Part shown: positions 28,136 through 36,795 of the stretch, one piece after another | Numbering within the stretch: the stretch's first letter is position 1 | How the letters are laid out: every line of letters begins with the position of its first letter | DNA from: an uncultured Clostridium sp. | Lineage (GTDB): Bacteria; Bacillota; Clostridia; TANB77; CAG-508 | DNA: 64,000 bases | NCBI GenBank assembly: GCA_900553125.1 | Contig: USCB01000006.1 | Span: 1-64,000 of the forward strand | Direction of reading: 5' to 3' | Translations under genes and position numbers: made by a program | Notes under the pieces: generated by a model | The model's database searches: none | What the model was told of the DNA's origin: nothing | The model's input: the letters and a program-made list of their open reading frames with translations, nothing else

Positions 28136-28612
28136 TTACTTTCTCACTCCTCGCTTTTTCTCATTAAAATTCATAATATCTAATTCTGTTTCAATATTAC
28201 TTTTTATTCCTTCTTTTATTGAATTAGCTTCAACAATTTGTTCATTATCATACCATGCATAAAACCATCCTTTTTCTAACTTAGATTCTTCTATTTCTTG
28301 TTCAGGTATTTCTATCCTCTCAATTTTCCCATCTGAGTAATAGTCTAAATAATATTTGTTTTCTTTTTTGTCATAATCAAAGTAGAAAAAATCTTGTTCA
28401 TATGACATCTCCTCAAAGTATTTATTTATTATATCTTCTATTTGATTTTTATACTTTGTAGCTAATGGTATATCTCTTAATACTTCACTTTCAATTGTAC
28501 TTTGAAAATCTTGATTTTTTTCTAAGCTTTTACCTAGTTCTTTTATAAACGAATCAACCTCATTGTTTATCACACTTTTACTTTCTAATTTATTGTCAAT
28601 TGTTAAATTCAT
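28136..28612 (-). CDS. Hypothetical protein upstream of the nuclease
   Basis: 158 residues, acidic, helical at the N-terminus and with a Tyr/Phe/Asp-rich middle (FFYFDYDKKENKYYLDYY). No family recognised. It is encoded 3 bp from the nuclease gene on the same strand, so it may be its inhibitor or regulator; this rests only on position. Confidence 0.75.
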   Translation of the reverse strand: MNLTIDNKLESKSVINNEVDSFIKELGKSLEKNQDFQSTIESEVLRDIPLATKYKNQIEDIINKYFEEMSYEQDFFYFDYDKKENKYYLDYYSDGKIERIEIPEQEIEESKLEKGWFYAWYDNEQIVEANSIKEGIKSNIETELDIMNFNEKKRGVRK

Positions 28613-28804
28613 ATTTGTTTCTTCCTTTCCTTGTACTATTAATTTTATTATTTTGGGTTTTTAATAAGATAAAAAATTGTTTTTATAAAACATTTTAGAT
28701 TAAATTAATTTTGATTTAACTTTACATTATAACTACTATACCACATATTTTCTTATTTTGCACTACATTTTTGTTGAATTTTACAAAAAAATTTCATTGT
28801 TCGC

Positions 28805-28833
28805 TTGTTTTTTCATTAAATATATTGTATAGT
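28805..28833 (+). promoter_or_regulatory. Promoter of the type I toxin transcript
   Basis: TTGTTT and TATAGT are separated by 17 bp. The predicted start of transcription falls at about 28840, at the beginning of the 5' arm that pairs with the 3' end of the message. Confidence 0.6.
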
Positions 28834-28842
28834 ATTAGTCAT

Positions 28843-29110
28843 AGAAATGAGATATAAGCAGATGTGTGTGTTACCTCTAAACCTCGATTTTATCGAGAGC
28901 AAGGAGGTGAGTGCTTATGGTAGAATTCTTACTTTTCCTTATTATAGGATTAATGTTTTCAATAACCATAAATATCGCCTTATTGTGTATTTTATACATA
29001 ATGTGGACAGATAAACAAATATAAAAATACACCACATTTAGCTTTGCCTAGCTGTGTGGTGTATACCATTAATATATAGGTAGCACACATTGTCTGTGGC
29101 TCTCATTTCT
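28843..29110 (+). ncRNA. Structured toxin mRNA with 5'-3' long-range pairing
   Basis: AGAAATGAGA at the 5' end is exactly complementary to TCTCATTTCT at the 3' end. The adjacent AGATGTGTGTGTTACC also pairs well with GGTAGCACACATTGTCT. Inside, ATACACCACA and TGTGGTGTAT close a strong hairpin after the small open frame. Such closure keeps type I toxin messages inactive until processed. No antisense promoter could be assigned with certainty. Confidence 0.7.
28917..29024 (+). CDS. Small hydrophobic peptide, probable type I toxin
   Basis: 35 residues, one transmembrane helix (about 4-30) and a short charged tail TDKQI, starting MVEFLLFLIIG. The start codon is preceded by AAGGAGGTGAGTGCTT, a very strong Shine-Dalgarno. 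Size, hydrophobicity and the folded message match type I toxin-antitoxin membrane toxins (Fst/TxpA-like in kind, without clear sequence identity). It sits on the short element between two tRNA-Leu fragments, where it could stabilise the insertion. Confidence 0.72.
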   Translation: MVEFLLFLIIGLMFSITINIALLCILYIMWTDKQI

Positions 29111-29141
29111 ATTTTTATTATATATTCTTTTTATAGTTTTG

Positions 29142-29308
29142 TCAAATAATTTTTTCAAATTTATATTTTTCCATATATTCTTCTAACTCTGATAATTTTA
29201 TCTTTTTGGATAAGTTTGAAATATATACATCATTTGAATAATCGAAAATTAAAAAGTAATACTTTTAATAATCACTTTATGTGGTTCAATATATTTAATA
29301 TTTTCCAT
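29142..29308 (-). pseudogene. Broken paralogue of the 26641 gene
   Basis: ATG 29308 follows AAGGATG and reads MENIKYIEPHKVIIKS, then hits a stop. The rest, YYFLIFDYSNDVYISNL, continues in another frame to the TGA at 29142. It parallels [10 protein letters not shown]...[13 protein letters not shown] of the intact copy. The break is not at CGG. Confidence 0.65.
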
Positions 29309-29430
29309 TTTAACACCATCCTTTCGTTTGGATGATTTTTATATTGTTTTAGATAAAAAAAATCAACCAGATTTATTTTCCGATTGATTTCTGTATCTAT
29401 CTGTTTTATTAGTTCGAACAGATACGTCAT

Positions 29431-29487
29431 TGGTGCAGATGGCCGAAATCGAACCGGCACGGTTTATTCAACCGCAGGATTTTAAGT
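29431..29487. repeat. att site: middle copy of the tRNA-Leu 3' end
   Basis: The same 57-bp tRNA-Leu(TAA) 3' segment with one mismatch (GGCCGAAATC). It bounds the 10.4-kb integrase-bearing element (to 39873) and also the 2.4-kb segment back to 27060. Confidence 0.9.
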
Positions 29488-29810
29488 TATTCTATCATTT
29501 TAATGGTTAGTGATGAATAATACTCTTTAATCCTATTATTTATGTACTCAAAACCTTATTATTTCAAACTATTTCGCTTGTTTTTATTGTAACATAAAGA
29601 CTTAAAAATTTATATAAATCTGACACAACTTTTTCAAGTTTTGTTAGAAATCTGTTAGAAAAATCTAAACAGTATTTAGTCTAAAAAATCTCAAATTTAT
29701 TTAAAATCTAATTTTGCATATTTAAAAATTCAAAACGAACAGGCATAGTTTATTACCTGTTCTAATTTTTCGCCACAAAATCGATTGTCGTGCGAAGGAA
29801 AGGAAAATAT
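29488..29810. other. AT-rich leader upstream of repA
   Basis: About 320 bp with no gene. It contains repeated TTTGTTAGAAAT-like words (29637-29660), also present beside the integrase end at 39790-39812, as expected for integrase arm sites near both ends of the element. Confidence 0.5.
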
Positions 29811-30365
29811 ATGCAAGATTTTAATTTTTACAAAGTTAATGAAACTTTAAACCACAAATATTATCAAATACCACAGGAATTATTCGTAAATCCATTATAT
29901 AAAAATGCATTAAATTCTGATAGTAAATTGTTATATGGTTTTCTATTAGATAGATTATCATTATCTATAAAGAATAATTGGCATGATGAAAATGGAAATG
30001 TATATTTGATATTTACTAGAAAAGAAGTACAAGATAAATTAAATCTATCTGATAAAACTGTTACTAAAGCATTTAAACAACTATCAGATGTTAATTTAAT
30101 ATATGAAAAGAAACAAGGTTTTAGCAAACATAAACTTATATATGTTGCAAAAATACAACATCAAAATATAGAAATATCACATAATCGTAAAAATTACGAT
30201 TATATAAACGGAGATTCTACGATTACCGAATCGGAAAATTTCCGTGCAATCAATACTAATAATAATTATACTTATAAAAATAATAAGGCTAATAAAAATT
30301 CAATGAGATATTCTGGTAGAGATTATTCGCCTGAATTTTTAAACAGCTTATATGCTAATGTGTAA
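29811..30365 (+). CDS. Replication initiator protein A (RepA_N), short form
   Basis: 184 residues with the RepA N-terminal winged-helix domain: YYQIPQELFVNPLYK, SKLLYGFLLDRLSLS, NWHDENGNVYLIFTRKEVQDKL and KTVTKAFKQL. The C-terminal domain that completes plasmid initiators is missing; after about residue 125 the chain is Asn-rich and ends. It starts at ATG 29811 after GGAAAGGAAAA. It points to a plasmid ancestry of the element and may act in element replication or control. Confidence 0.85.
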   Translation: MQDFNFYKVNETLNHKYYQIPQELFVNPLYKNALNSDSKLLYGFLLDRLSLSIKNNWHDENGNVYLIFTRKEVQDKLNLSDKTVTKAFKQLSDVNLIYEKKQGFSKHKLIYVAKIQHQNIEISHNRKNYDYINGDSTITESENFRAINTNNNYTYKNNKANKNSMRYSGRDYSPEFLNSLYANV

Positions 30366-30540
30366 TGACTTTACCTAAATTGCTAGTAGCATATTTAGGT
30401 AAAACGGGTGTAGGGTGTCCCTACCACACTGACACTTTTTCCCATAAGGGTAAAAAAGTGTCGTAGTGTGTTACAACACAATTGAAAAAAGAGAAAAAAT
30501 TTAACCAGCATAGTGTTATTTTGCTGTGCTAGAAAAGGAG
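30366..30540 (+). other. oriT of MobV type with pMV158-like nick site
   Basis: ACCTAAAT/ATTTAGGT and CACACTGACACTTTTT/AAAAAGTGTCGTAGTGTG inverted repeats are followed by TAGTGTGTTA at 30464-30473, the core nick sequence known for the MobM/pMV158 oriT. It lies just upstream of the MobV relaxase gene. Confidence 0.8.
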
Positions 30541-30550
30541 GAATGCATAT

Positions 30551-31735
30551 ATGAGTTATGCAATAATTAGAAATGCAAAATACAAAAGAGAAAATTTAAA
30601 AGGAATATTTAGACACAATGAAAGAAGAAATAAAAACTATTCCAATAAAAATATTGATAAAGAAAAATCCTATTTGAATTATTCATTAAAAGACACTCAA
30701 TTTACTTATGAAAAAGAATTTGATAGAATACGAAAAGAATATAATTTAAAAGGTCAAATCAAAACAGTTAGTAATATTATTTGTGAATATATAATTACAT
30801 CTGATAAAACTTTCTTCGACACAATTGGAAAAGATGAAACTAAAAGATATTTTGAAACAGCTTACAAATTCGTTTGTGAATACAAGGATTTAGGCGAACA
30901 ATATATTTTATCTGCAAAAGTGCATATGGATGAGGAAACCCCACATATGCACTTAGTTTTTATTCCAGTAGTTCATACTACAGATAAAAAAGGTAATAAC
31001 ATTGATAAAATTGCTTGTAGTGAATTTTGGAAAGCTAAAGATAGTTATAGACAATTACAAAATGCTTTCCACTCTTATATAACTGCAAATGGATTTGATT
31101 TAGAAAGAGGAAATCCTAGTGAAAGAGTACATTTATCTGTTGAAGATTATAAGAAAATTACAAATTTTGAAAATACTAAAACAGTTCTTAAAGATATTAA
31201 ACTAGAGTTGCCAGAAACACCTGATGTTAAAAGTTTTGGAAAACTAGTACGAAATAGAGATGAAAAAATACAAGAATTAGTTGTAGAGCCAAGAGATAAA
31301 ATGATAAAAGAACTACAAGAACAAAATTCTTTACTTTATCTAACACTACAAAATCAAGTTAATACTGTTGAAAGAGCCTCAAAATTTGAAAAAGAAAGAA
31401 AATCTATAATGTGTGAAAATAGAGAATTGAAAGAAAAGTGCGAAAATATGGAAAATGACTATTCTACAAAACTTAAAGAAGAAATACGAAAAGTTGAAAA
31501 TAAATATGAAGATGAAATCTACAAGTTGGAAAAAGAAAATAGCTTTTTACGAAAAATTATAAACACATTACAGAAAACAGTTGATAAATTCATACATTGG
31601 GTATGTAATAAGTTTTCAGTATCTTCTGAAGATGAATTTATTAAGGATTTTGAATTTGAAAATGATATTTATCTTGATCCAGAAAAACAGATTGAAAATG
31701 AAGAATATGAAAAAGATTGGAATTTTGAATTATAG
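30551..31735 (+). CDS. MobV family relaxase (Pre/Mob)
   Basis: Nicks oriT and pilots DNA during mobilisation. The N-terminus MSYAIIRNAKYK and the metal motif HMDEETPHMHLVFIP (H-x-D-E-x-x-P-H-x-H) are hallmarks of Mob_Pre, followed by SEFWKAKDSYRQLQ and FDLERG. The C-terminal third is a coiled coil (about 245-345). 394 residues, full length. It follows GGAGG and its own oriT. Confidence 0.95.
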   Translation: MSYAIIRNAKYKRENLKGIFRHNERRNKNYSNKNIDKEKSYLNYSLKDTQFTYEKEFDRIRKEYNLKGQIKTVSNIICEYIITSDKTFFDTIGKDETKRYFETAYKFVCEYKDLGEQYILSAKVHMDEETPHMHLVFIPVVHTTDKKGNNIDKIACSEFWKAKDSYRQLQNAFHSYITANGFDLERGNPSERVHLSVEDYKKITNFENTKTVLKDIKLELPETPDVKSFGKLVRNRDEKIQELVVEPRDKMIKELQEQNSLLYLTLQNQVNTVERASKFEKERKSIMCENRELKEKCENMENDYSTKLKEEIRKVENKYEDEIYKLEKENSFLRKIINTLQKTVDKFIHWVCNKFSVSSEDEFIKDFEFENDIYLDPEKQIENEEYEKDWNFEL

Positions 31736-32293
31736 AAATCTTTCTAATTCTAATTCTTTATAAGAATATTTTGCAACTTCACAATTTCCTAAGCACAATG
31801 GCAATAGTGTTTCAGCATTTGGTATTCCTTCAAAATAACATTTAACTGGTATACTAATCCCTCCATGTGCCACTATTAATATTCTTTTTCCAGCATATTC
31901 ATTTTTGATGCTCTCCAAAAAATCATATACCCTTCCAAAAAAGTCCTTTATATTTTCTGCTTTATCATATTTTAAATTTTGCTTGTAACTCCAAAAAGCA
32001 TTAAAATCAAAGTCAGTATTAGACATTCCTTCAAATTCTCCAAAATCCCTTTCTGAAACTCTTTCATCTATTATCATCCTAATATTTCTTCCTTGATTAA
32101 TAATTTCAGCAGTTTATAAGGCTCTCTTTAAAGGAGAGCATAGAATTAAATCTATTTTTTCATTTTTCAAGAAATCTCTTGTTTCTTCTGCTTGTTGGAT
32201 TCCTTTTTCATTTAATTCTATATCTGCTTTTCCTTGTACTTTTTTTAATAAATTCCATTCCGTTTGACCATGTCTTGTTAATAATATTTCCAT
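31730..32293 (-). pseudogene. Histidine phosphatase (phosphoglycerate mutase-like), nonsense mutation
   Basis: From ATG 32293 the chain reads MEILLTRHGQTEWN, the catalytic R-H-G of the superfamily, then ILCSPLKRAL and a TAA. It continues in the same frame as TAEIIN, ERDFGEFEG and LIVAHGGISIPVKC (the second catalytic His). Relatives have Gln (CAA) or another residue where TAA stands, in the S-P-L-x-R-A-x-x-T-A motif. It is a simple nonsense lesion, not a CGG shift. It overlaps the mobV stop tail-to-tail. Confidence 0.82.
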
Positions 32294-32309
32294 TATAAAA
32301 ATCTCCTAT

Positions 32310-33524
32310 CTATTCTCTTTCTATATCTCTTCTACTATAATCAAAGTCTCCATATTTTGTCCTTGCAAATAACTGGTGAATTTGCCCATAAATTGTTCCA
32401 GGACATCTGTTCAAGACTTTTTCTATATGTTGTTTTACCTGTTCTGAATACATACCATTTGTTCTTACCAATACATCATTTCCAATATTAATACTTTCTC
32501 CTTTTTTGAAATGCTTATTTCCAATCAGTATTCCATCATCTAAATATTCAATTGTATCACTACTATTTTTAAGCATTACACCGCAGCCATGTGGTGTTAG
32601 AGTAATTTGTTTATCTTTTAATTTTATTGTATTTTTAGAAGATAAATCAGGATGGACTAAATAAATGTCGTTTCCAGGTGCAGTTAATAAAGTAAAGTTA
32701 TCTTGTTCCCATTGACAACCTATACATATAGCATTTTTAGTAGGCATTCCATAATGACTTAAATTAATAACTTCTTCACCTGCCAATTCGCCTAAAACAG
32801 CATTACAAAAATATCTATTTCTATCTTTATTTATTCTTTGTAATATATTAGCTAATTCTGAAAATTGATCAGCTTTTTTTCCATAAATATATCTTAAATA
32901 TCTATTTTCTTTATCATCATATATTGTTTGAATATCATCATAATACCAGTTACCTTCTACAGGATATAAGCCATATTTTAAGTTATCTTTTTTTAATTCT
33001 ATTGCAGAAGCATGAACTATCATATATTGACCTTCTGGAAGTTCAAAATTTTCTCCATTTTGTTCTGCCAAAATTGCAAAATGATTTCCTACATTATAAT
33101 TCCAATAAAATTTATCTTCTCTTTCTAAATCAATTGAATCCAATATTTGTGATGGAAGATGTGTTGTTGCATATTTTAAATATATTTCTCTATTTTTCAT
33201 AACTCCATCTAATCTTCTTTGAAACTCCTGTGGCGTTATTTTTTGCTTTAATCTATAAACCGCTGTACCACAAACATTCACAGTTGCATCTACAGGAATA
33301 AATGGAACATCAGAATCCCAAGAATAGCAAGAACCTGTGTAAAATCCACCTAACATTCTTGTGCCATTTTGTGCTATTCCTAAATCAGGCATTGCATATA
33401 TCATACTTTCCTTTTGTGTTCCAGATAATTCTGTTCCTACTTTACTTAGTAATTTTGATGTTATTTCTAGGTGCTTTAATATTTCTTTTTGAGTATTATC
33501 ATTTAATGAAAAATTTGTCACCAT
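32310..33524 (-). CDS. Divergent RtcB-like protein
   Basis: 404 residues with no obvious close family, but motifs run in RtcB RNA-ligase order: AMPDLGIAQNG (RtcB MPDxHxG), VNVCGTAVYRL (D-I-G-C-G), NVGNHFAI (G-N-H-F), YMIVHASAI (L-H-S-G-S), INLSHYGM (H-H-N-Y) and TPHGCGVML (S-H-G-A-G-R, the guanylylated His in RtcB). The metal Cys and all four His positions seem kept, while the Asp before the Cys and the GSRG loop are not. Function is inferred only: an RNA ligase-like or repair protein. The start ATG 33524 follows AAAGGGGAA. A LysR gene lies directly upstream. Confidence 0.6.
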   Translation of the reverse strand: MVTNFSLNDNTQKEILKHLEITSKLLSKVGTELSGTQKESMIYAMPDLGIAQNGTRMLGGFYTGSCYSWDSDVPFIPVDATVNVCGTAVYRLKQKITPQEFQRRLDGVMKNREIYLKYATTHLPSQILDSIDLEREDKFYWNYNVGNHFAILAEQNGENFELPEGQYMIVHASAIELKKDNLKYGLYPVEGNWYYDDIQTIYDDKENRYLRYIYGKKADQFSELANILQRINKDRNRYFCNAVLGELAGEEVINLSHYGMPTKNAICIGCQWEQDNFTLLTAPGNDIYLVHPDLSSKNTIKLKDKQITLTPHGCGVMLKNSSDTIEYLDDGILIGNKHFKKGESINIGNDVLVRTNGMYSEQVKQHIEKVLNRCPGTIYGQIHQLFARTKYGDFDYSRRDIERE

Positions 33525-33628
33525 ATAAAAATTCCCCTTTATAATAAGTTTGACTTCCGTCAATTTAATTATAAGAGGGTGTTGGCATTATGTAAAATAC
33601 ATATTTATTTGTAAAATATAACTTGAAG

Positions 33629-34507
33629 TTATACTTTGCAATTATTTTTTAAAATTTCAATTAAATCATTTAATTCTTTAAATTTATTATTAACATTATA
33701 GTACAATCCAAATTCCGCATTTGGAAGTGAAAAACCAACATCTAAAACGCATAATTCATTATCGGCTATTTTTTCTTCTACATATTCTTTAGTTATAACA
33801 GTTATTATATCTCTAACTTTTAATAATTCAAGCATTGCAGTATAGTTGACGTTATCGACATTAATTGTATCGCTTTCGCTATATTCAAGCTCTTTTATTA
33901 AATTTTGATATGCACTAGAAAATTTTTTCAATGTATAAATTGTTGTATTTCTTAAATCCTTTTTAGAAAGTTTTTTATTTAAATACTGTGAATTAGCATT
34001 TACAATAAATACATCATGTAGTTCTCCAATTTTTATAAATTTAATTTCCTTTGAATTATATATTTCATCACTGTATTTTTTTGAGAATGCAAGGTCTATT
34101 TTTTGTTTTTCTAACATTGAAAACATATTTTCAGCTATTAATTGATGTATATTAATAATACTATTTTGATGGTCGTCATAAAATTTCAAAATCGCACTAT
34201 TATAGATTTTGCTAGGCATATTTACATGTACACCTAAATTTATATTTGAATGCATATTAAAAATATCTTCTGCCTTTAAAATAACATCAATAGCATCTTT
34301 TATTTGTGAATATAGTTTTTTCCCATTTTCATTTAATATCATTCCATACTTACTTCTTTTAAATAGTTGAACATGTAATTCATTTTCCAAATTTTTAATA
34401 TGTTTAGTTACTGCTGGTTGTGAAATATGTAAAATTTCACTTGCTTTCGTTAAATTTTCTTCTTCTGCTACAACTTTAAATATTCTATATAGTTCTAAAT
34501 TTACCAT
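33629..34507 (-). CDS. LysR-type transcriptional regulator
   Basis: 292 residues. The N-terminal winged helix-turn-helix has the family pattern LYRIFKVVAEEENLTKASEILHISQPAVTKHIKNLE read across residues 4-40, followed by an effector-binding domain. It is encoded 100 bp upstream of the RtcB-like gene in the same direction, which is atypical for LysR genes (usually divergent), so it may regulate itself and that gene together. The effector is unknown. Confidence 0.93.
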   Translation of the reverse strand: MVNLELYRIFKVVAEEENLTKASEILHISQPAVTKHIKNLENELHVQLFKRSKYGMILNENGKKLYSQIKDAIDVILKAEDIFNMHSNINLGVHVNMPSKIYNSAILKFYDDHQNSIINIHQLIAENMFSMLEKQKIDLAFSKKYSDEIYNSKEIKFIKIGELHDVFIVNANSQYLNKKLSKKDLRNTTIYTLKKFSSAYQNLIKELEYSESDTINVDNVNYTAMLELLKVRDIITVITKEYVEEKIADNELCVLDVGFSLPNAEFGLYYNVNNKFKELNDLIEILKNNCKV

Positions 34508-34530
34508 TATAATCGTTCTCCCTTTATAAA

Positions 34531-35874
34531 TTACTTTAAGATTTTCCAGCTTCCTGTTTTCTTTGAACCTTCTCTTTCTATTATCTTTACTTCTTGTAAA
34601 TGTTTTATTGCTCTTGATATAGTTCTATCTGAAAGATTAGTTTCATTTACAATTTCTTCTCTTGTTATTTGATTATTATTTATTATTAAATTTAATATTT
34701 GTTGTTCATTTTTAGTTAATTTTATTGTGCCGTTTAATGTGTCATTTATTGTGTCATCTGTTGACACTTTATTTTTAGAGTCATATTCAAATGGATTTTC
34801 TTTGTATTTAAAAGAAACTCTCAAGAAATGTTCCATAAATTTGAAACAACTTTTATCATAAGCATCTAAAATTCTTAAAACTCCAGAACCGATATTTTCA
34901 ATTAAATCTACATCTTTAAATACTCTAATAAGTTCTTTGTTTCTTGGTGCAGTAACACCTTCTAAAAATTCTTCTTGTGATAATTCTTGTGGCAAACCAC
35001 CTGCAGATGTTATTTCAATTCTATCAGAATACAATTCTATTATTGGAGAATTTCCATAAGAATAATCATTATGTACAATTGCATTTATAACAGCTTCTTT
35101 TAATGCTTTGCTATCAATTTTTTCTTGTTCTTTTCTTCCAAAGTATTCTATTTTGGCATATGTAGTATTTTCAACATCAAGTCTGTCTAATATTCTTTGT
35201 GTAGTAGTAATTAAACAACGATTTCCAAACTCTAAATTTTCTAATAATTCAAGTTTATTTGTTCCTAAATATCTTACAAGTTTTATAGAAACAGTATTTT
35301 CATCTGCTAGTAAAAAGGCATTATAATTGTATTTACCTTCACTTGTTAGTAAATCAAGATTCTGTAAAAAGTTATCATTTAATTTTAATCCGTGTTCTTC
35401 ATAATAAATTTTTAATTGATTAAATGTTAACTCTTGTCTAGGGGAATCAATTTCTTTTAATGTATTCTTAATTCTTCTAGCATACATATCATCTATCATT
35501 CTTTCTGTCATTCGCTCTTTGCTACTACCAACTCTAATATAACATCCTTCTGGAGTTCTTCCTTTTTTTCTTAAATAATAAGGTTTTTCAGTTCCACTTG
35601 ATATTATAACTTTTATTACTTCTTTATTGTCTATTGTTTCCACAGTTACATCAAATAATCCTAAAGTAGAAGGTTGTATGTTATTTTTTATTCTGTCTTT
35701 TATTTGTAGTTGTGTTAAATCAGTATTGTCAACTCCAACAACTTGTCCGTTTTTATTTATTCCAACATAAATTATTCCACCTTCTTTGTAATTAAGAAAG
35801 GCAATAACTTCTTGCTCAAAATCTTCATTCAGTTGTTCTTTGTTTTCAATTCTGTTTGTTTCTGTATTTTGCAT
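34531..35874 (-). CDS. AlbA_2 (Schlafen-like) ATP-binding transcriptional regulator
   Basis: 447 residues. The AlbA_2 domain (about 15-120) has FLNYKEGGIIYVGINKNGQVVG and YYLRKKGRTPEGCYIRVG. A GHKL-type ATPase region has ALKEAVINAIVHNDYSYG, ITSAGGLP and IENIGSGVLRILDAY. The C-terminus is a winged helix (ITREEIVNETNLSDRTISRAI). Such proteins are common in mobile elements, as regulators or with anti-phage roles. It lies 5 bp downstream of the SH3-protein gene. Confidence 0.92.
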   Translation of the reverse strand: MQNTETNRIENKEQLNEDFEQEVIAFLNYKEGGIIYVGINKNGQVVGVDNTDLTQLQIKDRIKNNIQPSTLGLFDVTVETIDNKEVIKVIISSGTEKPYYLRKKGRTPEGCYIRVGSSKERMTERMIDDMYARRIKNTLKEIDSPRQELTFNQLKIYYEEHGLKLNDNFLQNLDLLTSEGKYNYNAFLLADENTVSIKLVRYLGTNKLELLENLEFGNRCLITTTQRILDRLDVENTTYAKIEYFGRKEQEKIDSKALKEAVINAIVHNDYSYGNSPIIELYSDRIEITSAGGLPQELSQEEFLEGVTAPRNKELIRVFKDVDLIENIGSGVLRILDAYDKSCFKFMEHFLRVSFKYKENPFEYDSKNKVSTDDTINDTLNGTIKLTKNEQQILNLIINNNQITREEIVNETNLSDRTISRAIKHLQEVKIIEREGSKKTGSWKILK

Positions 35875-35878
35875 AAAA

Positions 35879-36784
35879 TCACACTCCTATTTCATTTTCT
35901 TCAACATCTTCAAATTGTGATGTTAATGTGTTAAATTTTTTTAATCCTTTAGTTGATACCCAACCACTAACACTTATTTTATTTTTATCATCCTTATATT
36001 CTATTTTAGCCCAGTATGGTTTAGTTTTTATTATATGTACTAGCTGAGAATAATATAAATATCCAATCACTTGTTCTTTACTATCTGGTTGTTTTCTAAC
36101 CTTTAACTTTTCTGAATTTATCATTGCACAATGAGTATTAAAATATTTATTATCTTTATCTGCGATTTTAGGATATTTGTTCTTAAAAATCCCTATTATA
36201 TATATTACCATTTTGGCACCAATATATCCTTTAAATCCTTCATCTAATGCTAACATGAACCATTGCAAAATTTCTTGTGGAAAGCACATAAATGCCAAAC
36301 AACACATAAAAGATATTATAATTTTTTTCAGAATATTATTAATATTAATAGAATGTTTAGAGTTAATATCATCTATTAATTCATTTGTGTTTTTTTCGAC
36401 TTCTTCCTTTTCAAAAATAGTTCCATCATATTCGATTGTTCCATTATCATTAATTTTTAAATTATTAAAATCAATTTCGCTTACAACATCCTTATATGCC
36501 AAAATGGTATTGTATATATCTGGAATTATAATTTGAGATCTTATATTATTAATCTGTTGGGCATATAACTGTATAGTAGGTTTAAGCACATTTTGAAATG
36601 TATCACTTATAAAATATTCTTGCATCATTTTATCGTAAATAGAACATTGTTGAATAGCAGACTGCATAGAAGTTTTAAAAGCAGTACTATTAACCATATC
36701 TACTACTGGTCTAGAAATTTGTTGCATTTGTTCTATTAATTTATTTATACCAGAATTAGAAAAATTATATATATCGTTGTTCAT
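35879..36784 (-). CDS. Membrane protein with C-terminal SH3-like domain
   Basis: 301 residues. A helical N-terminal region (1-150) resembles coiled cytoplasmic sequence. One or two hydrophobic segments follow (about 155-205: IIISFMCCLAFMCFP and AKMVIYIIGIF). The C-terminus is a bacterial SH3-type domain (about 225-285) with LKVRKQPDSKEQVIGYL, WAKIEY and GWVSTKGL. The start ATG 36784 follows GGAGG. No precise family is known to me. The gene is sandwiched between the DUF6076 and AlbA_2 genes in one apparent operon, so a joint accessory or defence role is possible. Confidence 0.82.
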   Translation of the reverse strand: MNNDIYNFSNSGINKLIEQMQQISRPVVDMVNSTAFKTSMQSAIQQCSIYDKMMQEYFISDTFQNVLKPTIQLYAQQINNIRSQIIIPDIYNTILAYKDVVSEIDFNNLKINDNGTIEYDGTIFEKEEVEKNTNELIDDINSKHSININNILKKIIISFMCCLAFMCFPQEILQWFMLALDEGFKGYIGAKMVIYIIGIFKNKYPKIADKDNKYFNTHCAMINSEKLKVRKQPDSKEQVIGYLYYSQLVHIIKTKPYWAKIEYKDDKNKISVSGWVSTKGLKKFNTLTSQFEDVEENEIGV

Positions 36785-36795
36785 TTTATCCTCCA

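Noticed and set aside
27060..29487. The two partial tRNA-Leu sequences as tRNA genes
   Set aside because: They lack the 5' acceptor and D arm; they are attachment-site copies.
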